This document shows, piece by piece, positions 56,361 through 62,575 of a stretch of DNA of 64,000 bases (positions within the stretch are counted from its first letter, which is position 1; the number at the start of each line of letters is the position of its first letter). The translations under genes and the position numbers were made by a program. This DNA is from an uncultured Bacteroidales bacterium. GTDB lineage: Bacteria > Bacteroidota > Bacteroidia > Bacteroidales > CAIWKO01. The notes beneath the pieces were generated by a model. The model was not told where the DNA came from. It ran no database searches and saw only the letters and a list, made by a program, of their open reading frames with translations. The stretch is taken from the NCBI GenBank assembly GCA_903913285.1, contig CAIWKO010000020.1, positions 1 to 64,000 of the forward strand, written 5' to 3'.

Positions 56361-57215
56361 ATGGCAAAATCATTATCACACAAATTCGGACAAATTGTAG
56401 GCGATTTATTGGAATTGGCATTATTACCTCAACTTGAAAATTTTGCTAAACAAAATAAACTTTTCCTTGACAAATATGGCATAAGAAAAGCAAGATCAGG
56501 TAAAAAAGTTACTTGGACAGATGTGAGTGGCAATAAACATGATCTAGATTTTGTTCTTGAACGAGGTGGTTCGAATGAAAAAATTGGAACCCCGGTGGCA
56601 TTTATCGAATCTGCTTGGCGAAGAGGTACAAGACATTCCAAGAATAAAGTTCAGGAAATTCAAGCTGCAATTAATCCAATTGTTCTTAAAAATAAGGCAA
56701 CAGTTTGTTTTAAAGGAGCAATTCTTGGGGGCGATTTTACAAAACCATCATTTAAACAATTAGAATCAGATAATTTTTCAATTTTATATTTTTCAACAGA
56801 CATATTTGTAAAGACTTTTAAGAAATTTGATCTTGATATTTTTTCAGATGATGCTACTGAAGAATCTGAATTCGCGAGAAGAATAGAATCATGGGCATCT
56901 TTTGATAAAAAAGATAAATTATGCAAAGAATTAGTTAAATTAAATAAAGAAAAAATTAATGAGTTTTTTGCCTCTCTAACTGAAGCTGTTTCTAGGTATA
57001 TAGAACAGGTAATAGTTTTACCTCTTCACGGAGAAGAAACAATATCAAAATCAATTAATGAAGCAATCGATTTTCTCAAAAAATATTCCGACGAAAAAAC
57101 TAAACTTCCATTACTAAAGTATGAGATAATTGTAAAATATAATAATGGGGATCGTATTGAAGCAAGCTTTAAAGATAAAAAGGATACAATAAAATTTTTG
57201 GAATCTTATTTATAA
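56361..57215 (+). CDS. Predicted type II restriction endonuclease (PD-(D/E)XK-like)
   Basis: 284 residues from the ATG at 56361, two bases after the methyltransferase stop. HDLDFVLERGG (Asp61/Asp63) and PVAFIESAWRRGTRHSKNK (Glu83) are spaced like the acidic residues of a PD-(D/E)XK nuclease; the usual Lys after the Glu is not obvious. The N-terminal SHKFGQIVGDLLELALLPQL and IQAAINPI regions recall families I associate with methyltransferase-linked restriction enzymes. Gene pairing supports the call more than the motif does. It ends six bases from the convergent kwaB gene. Confidence 0.7.
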   Translation: MAKSLSHKFGQIVGDLLELALLPQLENFAKQNKLFLDKYGIRKARSGKKVTWTDVSGNKHDLDFVLERGGSNEKIGTPVAFIESAWRRGTRHSKNKVQEIQAAINPIVLKNKATVCFKGAILGGDFTKPSFKQLESDNFSILYFSTDIFVKTFKKFDLDIFSDDATEESEFARRIESWASFDKKDKLCKELVKLNKEKINEFFASLTEAVSRYIEQVIVLPLHGEETISKSINEAIDFLKKYSDEKTKLPLLKYEIIVKYNNGDRIEASFKDKKDTIKFLESYL

Positions 57216-57221
57216 TAGATT

Positions 57222-58175
57222 TTAAATTGGCGATTTCCCTTTTATTTTATATAAACTGCCAGAAAATTCCGAATGTAAATAATCATCGTTTAGCATCTCA
57301 ACAAAAGCAACAGCCGATTTCTTGGTACTAATCGAAAGTTGTTTCTCATTTGTTGTCATTTTAAAATCGATCTTATATTTCTTTGCAAGTCTAACAATCT
57401 GTTTTGGCTGTTTTAATAATATTTTACTTTTAGGGTTTATATTTAATATTTTACGTAAAGTTGTTTTGTTTTTTGACAATTCAGCAATTTTTTCCATTCC
57501 TTCTGCAGATACTAAATTTGTTTTGGTAATTACATCTACATTAACTTCTGCAGTAGCTTGCATAGCATCTATATAATCAAAAGCCTTTTCAAATTCGGTT
57601 CTATTAATTATTATAAGCTCCTTTTCAATTAGCATAACATCGAAATGATTACTTAATCGAAGTAAATCTTTATCAAATAAACTTAATTTTCTATTTGAAA
57701 AAAATATTGAATAATTGTTCTCCTTTCTCAGGGTGCTTAATGAATAATTACGTTTCCAAAGAAACAACGTTCCCTCCATACATTGTACTTTGTAAATGTA
57801 AGACCATGCGTCCTTTAATTCTAGATTAGTTGGGTAATCTAATGCCGTATCCTTAACAACTTCATCAAAGATTAATTCAGCCTTTGGGATTTTTTTTGCG
57901 TTAACGTGAAATATTTGCCTGATATTATTTGCCTCTGCTGTATGAGCGCTAACAACTTCATACTGAAAATTTTCATTCTCTATAAAAAACAATCCCTTTA
58001 TTTGATTTCTTACCATTTTTTCTAACGCTGAACTTAATTTGTTTTCCTCTGCTGCAGGTAAATATGTATTAATATTCCCCAATTCATCTTCGTATTGAAG
58101 ATAAAGTTCGACACCAAAACTTTCATTTTCCTGTATAAAAGGTTGAAGTTTCTCTTGAAGTTGTACTTTGTTCAT
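57222..58175 (-). CDS. kwaB: Kiwa anti-phage system protein KwaB (DUF4868)
   Basis: 317 residues, the usual KwaB length. The C-terminal half (SLFDKDLLRLSNHFDVMLIE, IINRTEFEKAFDYIDAMQA, then a basic stretch SKILLKQPKQIVRLAKKYKI) matches the DUF4868 pattern. KwaB is the cytoplasmic DNA-binding partner of the membrane protein KwaA; together they stop some phages. Its start overlaps the kwaA stop by four bases (ATGA), indicating coupling. No other gene follows; the convergent endonuclease gene ends six bases away. Confidence 0.85.
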   Translation of the reverse strand: MNKVQLQEKLQPFIQENESFGVELYLQYEDELGNINTYLPAAEENKLSSALEKMVRNQIKGLFFIENENFQYEVVSAHTAEANNIRQIFHVNAKKIPKAELIFDEVVKDTALDYPTNLELKDAWSYIYKVQCMEGTLFLWKRNYSLSTLRKENNYSIFFSNRKLSLFDKDLLRLSNHFDVMLIEKELIIINRTEFEKAFDYIDAMQATAEVNVDVITKTNLVSAEGMEKIAELSKNKTTLRKILNINPKSKILLKQPKQIVRLAKKYKIDFKMTTNEKQLSISTKKSAVAFVEMLNDDYLHSEFSGSLYKIKGKSPI

Positions 58176-58744
58176 TTTTTTTCTGTTTTAATAAAATAAA
58201 TATCGTCTCCTAGTTCTTTGTATTTATATGAATTGTTCTTTTTCAACTTCCCATAACATATGACAGTCCTTTCTTCTCCATCTTCGAATGTTACCGAAAA
58301 AATATAATAACCAAATAAAGCAAGGGTTGGATTAGCGTATAATAAATTCGTTTTTGTATAAATGAATCCAATAACAACAAATAATAGTGTTGTTGCAAGT
58401 AAATTGTTCCAAGAATCAAACTTAAGTCCAATAAATGGTATTATATAAGTGGCTAGATAAGAAAGGTATTCTACTCCTGAATTTTTTATTCGAATGATCT
58501 TTTTAGGATTTCGAAAACCAGCACTACTATTTGCTCGAATAAATAATAAATAATAAAAAAAGGACAACAATGAAATTAATAATAATATAAATGGCAATAA
58601 ATTATTATGGAAAATTTGGCCAGAAGTATAAGCAACTCCCTTATCATCGAACAACTTGCAATTTAAATTTTGAACTGAAAGAATGAAGAACAATGGAATA
58701 TACGATACTAAGAATAGTGCAAACAGAGTTGTTTTTCTAATCAT
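58172..58744 (-). CDS. kwaA: Kiwa anti-phage system membrane protein KwaA
   Basis: 190 residues with four predicted membrane helices (about 5-25, 50-70, 92-110 and 113-131). A short cytoplasmic beta-rich tail follows, beginning YANPTLALFGYYIFSV, a segment typical of KwaA. KwaA is thought to sense phage-caused changes at the inner membrane. The gene is 32 bases behind the PD-(D/E)XK gene and overlaps kwaB, so the four genes from 60119 to 57222 probably form one transcript. Confidence 0.83.
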   Translation of the reverse strand: MIRKTTLFALFLVSYIPLFFILSVQNLNCKLFDDKGVAYTSGQIFHNNLLPFILLLISLLSFFYYLLFIRANSSAGFRNPKKIIRIKNSGVEYLSYLATYIIPFIGLKFDSWNNLLATTLLFVVIGFIYTKTNLLYANPTLALFGYYIFSVTFEDGEERTVICYGKLKKNNSYKYKELGDDIYFIKTEKK

Positions 58745-58776
58745 TTTATTATCATTTTTTCATTTTCTTTGATTAA

Positions 58777-59817
58777 TTAATTCATCTCCTTCGAAATAAT
58801 ACAACCGACTAAAAACTCCTTATATCTATTAAGACGTTTAATAATTGCCGGTTTATCGATAATCGAATTTCCGAGTCCAAGCCAAACATCTCTTTCAACA
58901 ATAGCGGCAGTCATATAATTGCCACTTCCAAATCTATCGGGTCTTCTGACTTCAGAAATACCAATTGATTTTGCTTTAGCTAAAATAATACTATTCCATT
59001 TATTTCTAATTTCGCCTCTATTAAACTCATAATCTACATCAATTTCATCTGGAGCAGTGGCAATTTTAAAACAAAGTTTCCCTTGTTCAATTTGAAGGTA
59101 AACAGGAAATCCCTCCCAATCCTCCCAGTTTAAACATGCATTCCAAAATCCACCTCCACCAGGAGGATTTACATAATGCCAATGGACTAGTCCAATTTCA
59201 TGTTCAAGAAATTGGTAAAACCCTATCCAGCATTCGTCATTCCAATTATCAATTTTGGTTGTTAGAAAAGCATTATAAGTAGCCTCAACATTCAATAAAC
59301 GGTCAGTAAAATCTCTGAAAATATTATTATTGATATCCTTATGTTTTTCTAATAATTTTATAAAATCTTGCCTATTAAAAGTATGAAAACCTTTGGAACG
59401 AATCAAATTTAATATTCTTTCTGGTTCACTGCCGGTTTTAATGTACACTAATACAAGTTTAAAATTATTCTTCGCACAATAATCCTCTCCTGTCTTTTTA
59501 TATCTTATAAGTTGGTCTGAATGTTCAGAGGAAAAAGTTTTGTCTTCAATTATTAATAAATAATTGTCTTCAGGAGTATTAACAAGTGCCCAAATATCAA
59601 TATATTCCCATCCGCCTCTGCCTGCTTCAACTTTTGTAATCGTGGAAAAGGTTTGTTGATGTTGGGCTGCAATAAGCTGTCTTAAAAACTCCTGTGCGCA
59701 AGAATGAAGAAGATCGTCATGTTTTTTGTTTTCTGGGTCGGCCCATTGAATAAGCCACGCAATAAAAGCGTCTTGATGTAACTCTTTGGTTGCAATATCA
59801 AAAATGTTTGGCTTCAT
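58777..59817 (-). CDS. PD-(D/E)XK nuclease superfamily protein (PDDEXK_4-like) in the Kiwa operon
   Basis: 346 residues. The nuclease core is clear: WEYIDIWALV with Asp74, then NYLLIIEDKTFSSEHSDQL with Glu91-Asp-Lys93 and Gln102, as in the PDDEXK_4 family. The N-terminus ELHQDAFIAWLIQWADP is also typical of that family. The C-terminal half (GFYQFLEHEI, PPGGGGFWNACLNWEDWEG, VYLQIEQGKLCFKI) is a separate beta-rich domain that may recognise a ligand or DNA. All three core residues are intact, so nuclease activity is plausible. Its ATG overlaps the stop of the 100-residue protein gene (TAATG), and kwaA follows after 32 bases. Confidence 0.8.
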   Translation of the reverse strand: MKPNIFDIATKELHQDAFIAWLIQWADPENKKHDDLLHSCAQEFLRQLIAAQHQQTFSTITKVEAGRGGWEYIDIWALVNTPEDNYLLIIEDKTFSSEHSDQLIRYKKTGEDYCAKNNFKLVLVYIKTGSEPERILNLIRSKGFHTFNRQDFIKLLEKHKDINNNIFRDFTDRLLNVEATYNAFLTTKIDNWNDECWIGFYQFLEHEIGLVHWHYVNPPGGGGFWNACLNWEDWEGFPVYLQIEQGKLCFKIATAPDEIDVDYEFNRGEIRNKWNSIILAKAKSIGISEVRRPDRFGSGNYMTAAIVERDVWLGLGNSIIDKPAIIKRLNRYKEFLVGCIISKEMN

Positions 59818-60119
59818 TATGCGCTTCTTGTGTTTAAAAGTTTACAATTTTTATCATAAGTTTTCATCCAGCTACCTTCCTTACAAGTAAACGTTTGGCC
59901 CGATGCAACTCGAACTATTTTTCCACTACTCGACATAACTGCAATTTGTTTACATTTCTCATCATAAGTTTTTATCCATGAGCCTTCATTGCAAACGAAG
60001 AAATCAGAACTAATACCCACTACCTCTTTTCCAGATGCGGACATTACTGAAATCTGTTTGCCTTTTTCATCGAAAGTTTTTATCCAACTTCCATCTGTTT
60101 TTACGTCTGATATTGCCAT
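59817..60119 (-). CDS. 100-residue protein made of three GSW(I/M)KT repeats
   Basis: Three units of about 33-37 residues: GSWIKTFDEKGKQISVMSAS, GSWIKTYDEKCKQIAVMSSS and GSWMKTYDKNCKLLNTRSA. Each pair is joined by a GKxVxxxxSGQTFTCKE-type link. No signal peptide or membrane segment; likely a small beta-repeat protein in the cytoplasm. I remember similar short proteins in other Bacteroidota and can name no function. The stop overlaps the next ATG by one base, which ties its production to the PD-(D/E)XK protein. It is the first gene of the operon that ends in kwaAB. Confidence 0.75.
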   Translation of the reverse strand: MAISDVKTDGSWIKTFDEKGKQISVMSASGKEVVGISSDFFVCNEGSWIKTYDEKCKQIAVMSSSGKIVRVASGQTFTCKEGSWMKTYDKNCKLLNTRSA

Positions 60120-60120
60120 A

Positions 60121-60175
60121 ATTTTAAGTTTTAATTTTCGCCTACTCTTTTCGGTTTTCGGCTTCTCCGTTTTCT
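60121..60175 (-). repeat. Leader-like sequence shared with the gene at 60740
   Basis: On the minus strand the last 55 bases before ATG 60119 (AACGGAGAAGCCG, AGTAGG, GAAAATTAAAA) resemble those before ATG 60740 (AACGGGGCGCAAC, AGTAGG, AAAATTAAAA). Similarity is partial. It may be a dispersed repeat or a common control sequence. Confidence 0.4.
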
Positions 60176-60236
60176 TTTTTATATAGAAAATTACTTAATT
60201 CTGTATAATTCTAATAGCTTATTATTTATCTTTATT

Positions 60237-60740
60237 TTAAAAAGAAACTTTTACTCCATATTTATTATCCATAATTCTTACTTGTTTTGGCTCAAAATGA
60301 TATTCCTTTCCTTCGATTTGAAGAAGATAAGGTTGAAGCAACATTTCACCAATATTGTTTACATTTACATCAATAAATGGCTCATCCGTCACAGCAGTTC
60401 CATTAGGTTTTACATTATCAATTTGTAGATTTTTCTTTTCTCCTAAATAGTCTCCTTTCTTACTTTTTAATGAAACATCAACCCAAAAATTATCAATTGT
60501 TTTATTAAGTAAACTTTTAAGTTCAAATTTTATATTACCAGTACCATAACTATTCCACATTTTAACTAACTTTAATTCAAAATATTTATTCGTATCAGGA
60601 GTTTGTTTATTTTTAGCATCTGTTGTAATTGAATCCGTTTTCACATTGTCTTTTTTTTCTTTTTCTTTTGCAAATTGTCCACAAGAAGAAAAAAACATTA
60701 ATAAAACAACTATGGTTGATGCAATTAATGATAATTTCAT
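60237..60740 (-). CDS. Predicted lipoprotein
   Basis: 167 residues with a lipoprotein signal (LIASTIVVLLMFFSSCGQ; Cys20 lipidated). A charged K/D/T linker follows, then a beta-rich domain (FELKLVKMWNSYGTGNIKFE, VDVSLKSKKGDYLGEKKN). The domain looks like an extracellular immunoglobulin-like fold of unknown role. It is 117 bases upstream of the defence operon in the same direction and shares the leader-like sequence, but I see no direct sign that it takes part in defence. Confidence 0.7.
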   Translation of the reverse strand: MKLSLIASTIVVLLMFFSSCGQFAKEKEKKDNVKTDSITTDAKNKQTPDTNKYFELKLVKMWNSYGTGNIKFELKSLLNKTIDNFWVDVSLKSKKGDYLGEKKNLQIDNVKPNGTAVTDEPFIDVNVNNIGEMLLQPYLLQIEGKEYHFEPKQVRIMDNKYGVKVSF

Positions 60741-60880
60741 TTTTATAAATTTTAATTTTCCTACTATCTGGCTTTTCAGTTGCGCCCCGTTTTTTTAAGT
60801 GGTTTCTGGTTTCCACTTTATTATACTTCAAAAATAATTAATTTTCAATACAAAATAAAAATATTAACATAAAAAAAAAC

Positions 60881-60917
60881 TCCCTCAGCCATTTCAACTA
60901 AGAGAGTTTTTAATTCG
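60881..60917 (-). terminator. Probable terminator of the regulatory-domain protein gene
   Basis: On the minus strand AAAAACTCTCT pairs with AGGGAGTTTTT with one mismatch, followed by T's, 20 bases past the stop at 60936. Confidence 0.6.
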
Positions 60918-60935
60918 TAAACTAATAACTGGTAA

Positions 60936-61895
60936 TTAGCTACCTAAAGGAACAACAGGAGCTGTCAAATCAGCATCCAGTGCAAAATCCAGACTAACCT
61001 CGCTATCCTTGGTTATTTCAACATTCTTAACCGTATTTTCCAGATAGGTAGCCGCCGTAACCCGTACTGTGTATTTCCCCACGGGCACACTTTCAAAATA
61101 ATACGCCCCGTCTTCATCCGTCGTCACCACCAAATTCAGCTCAACGATCATAACCGTGGCTTCCTCTATCACACTTCCGTCCACGCTGTTCGTAACCGTT
61201 CCCAACAAAATCCCCGTACCTGTTATTGGCTTCACTTTCCTGCGTTTTCCCACAAAATCGTCTATCGCTCTCGCCTTAAAATAATGGCTCGCGAAATCAG
61301 GGTTGGCATCGGCGGCAACTTTCACCACGCGGTCCATCTTCAGTTTCATCAGGCTCAGTCCTTCTCTCACCAGCGCGTTAATGGTTTCCATCAGGTCCTT
61401 ATGGTCATCTATCTCTTGTTGCGAAGCAGGTATAATGGCATCAAAAACGGTGATGGCGGCATCCAGATTTGTCAGATCTGTTGCGCTGATTCCGTAATCT
61501 AACAGGGCGGTCTTATTGGCCTGCCCTATAAGTAGAATATCTTTACAAATATTTACAAGCTTAATGTCTTTCATTTTCTTCAGCTTGTACTCAGGGTAAT
61601 TGGCTTCATAAGCCATTTCAGGGTTACTGCTGTCATTGCCATAAGCAAAAATGGCATTAGCCACTTTCGAGGCAACACTGGCAAGATTCAGCTTATTCAT
61701 TTTCTTTTTCTTCCGCATGCCAATCTTAATGGCTTCGGCTTTAAGGGTAGCGGCATCAATTCCATCGAGTATATCCCCGAGGGCAGCGGCCAGAGCTGCT
61801 AATGCCGGTATGCCTGCAACTACTGTTGCAAACGTGACCAAAACTGCTTTAACGACCTTCATCATCTGAATTTCGTTACTTCTTTCTCTGTTCAT
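60936..61895 (-). CDS. Helical protein with C-terminal carboxypeptidase-regulatory-like domain
   Basis: About 319 residues from ATG 61895 (MNRERSNEIQMMK); a longer frame to 61958 lacks support. A hydrophobic alanine-rich segment (VLVTFATVVAGIPALAALAA) near the start may enter the membrane. A long helical region follows (about 40-210). The last 85 residues (GTVTNSVDGSVIEEATVMIV, TDEDGAYYFESVPVGKYTVR) form a CarboxypepD_reg-like beta sandwich, a common add-on module in Bacteroidota. No catalytic site seen and no function assigned. Confidence 0.75.
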   Translation of the reverse strand: MNRERSNEIQMMKVVKAVLVTFATVVAGIPALAALAAALGDILDGIDAATLKAEAIKIGMRKKKKMNKLNLASVASKVANAIFAYGNDSSNPEMAYEANYPEYKLKKMKDIKLVNICKDILLIGQANKTALLDYGISATDLTNLDAAITVFDAIIPASQQEIDDHKDLMETINALVREGLSLMKLKMDRVVKVAADANPDFASHYFKARAIDDFVGKRRKVKPITGTGILLGTVTNSVDGSVIEEATVMIVELNLVVTTDEDGAYYFESVPVGKYTVRVTAATYLENTVKNVEITKDSEVSLDFALDADLTAPVVPLGS

Positions 61896-62086
61896 ACGCT
61901 TTTTTTTTGGTTTTACATAAACCTGAATCATTTCCCAATAATTCAGCGTAAAAATCACTTCATAAGCATATCAATTTTGCAGTTTAATAGTATAACGATA
62001 CATTAAAACCTATTATTATACACCTAAGGTCAAATTATTATATCTGAATGAAATTTTAACATTATTTAACTTTTTTTACAGACTAC

Positions 62087-62116
62087 CAGATACCATATAC
62101 CTGATACCATATACCT
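62087..62116. repeat. Short direct repeat beside array D
   Basis: GATACCATATACCT occurs twice in a row (62087-62116), just left of the 21-bp array D. Confidence 0.7.
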
Positions 62117-62124
62117 CTTTTCCA

Positions 62125-62414
62125 TTTCCAATGCCTGAGTTTCCATTTCCAATGCCTGAGTTTGCATTTCCAATGCCCGAGTTTGCATTTCCAATGCCCG
62201 AGGTAGCATTTCCAATGCCCGAGGTAGCGTTTCCAATGCCCGAGTTTGCATTACCAATGCCTGAGGTAGCATTTCCAATGCCCGAGGTAGCGATTCCAAT
62301 GCCCGAGTTTGCATTTCCAATGCCTGAGGTAGCATTTCCAATGCCCGAGTTTGCATTTCCAATGCCCGAGGCAGCATTTCCAATGCCCGAATTTTCATTT
62401 CCGTTGCAACACTA
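62125..62414. repeat. 21-bp tandem repeat array D (about 14 units)
   Basis: Units start with TTTCC at 62125 and every 21 bp to 62398 without exception. The unit reads TTTCCAATGCCCGAGTTTGC plus one base; the second half alternates between two versions (AGTTTGCA and AGGTAGCA). On the other strand the unit contains TTGGAAATGC, sharing the TTGGAA core with arrays B and C. The array sits in the 680-base gap between 61895 and 62576, both neighbours being on the minus strand. Confidence 0.92.
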
Positions 62415-62443
62415 GCCATTCCTTATGTCATTTTATGTTTTTA

Positions 62444-62515
62444 TAAATTTGCGAGCTCAAATCACCAATCACCAATCACCAAAATCATGGCTCTTGGCTC
62501 ATGGCTATTGGCCTT
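62444..62515 (+). repeat. Low-complexity stretch after a promoter-like box
   Basis: TAAATTTG (62444-62451) is followed by three AATCACC repeats and then ATGGCTCTTGGCTCATGGCT. No gene follows. The order -7 box then ATGGCTC recurs at 54781-54800. Confidence 0.5.
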
Positions 62516-62525
62516 TTATGTGGTT

Positions 62526-62558
62526 AAAAAAAAAGCCCCGAAATTCTCCGGGGCTTTT
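62526..62558 (-). terminator. Terminator of the right-edge secreted protein gene
   Basis: On the minus strand AAAAGCCCCG pairs with CGGGGCTTTT and a T run follows, about 18 bases past the stop at 62576. Confidence 0.9.
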
Positions 62559-62575
62559 AAATAAGCAATTAGTAA

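Noticed and set aside
55057-60119. Prophage or transposon carrying the defence genes
   Set aside because: No integrase, transposase, structural phage gene or terminal repeats were found next to it; only the short interspersed repeat at its left side.
62125-62414. CRISPR array
   Set aside because: The units are contiguous with no unique spacers between them, there are no cas genes nearby, and the same holds for the other three arrays.
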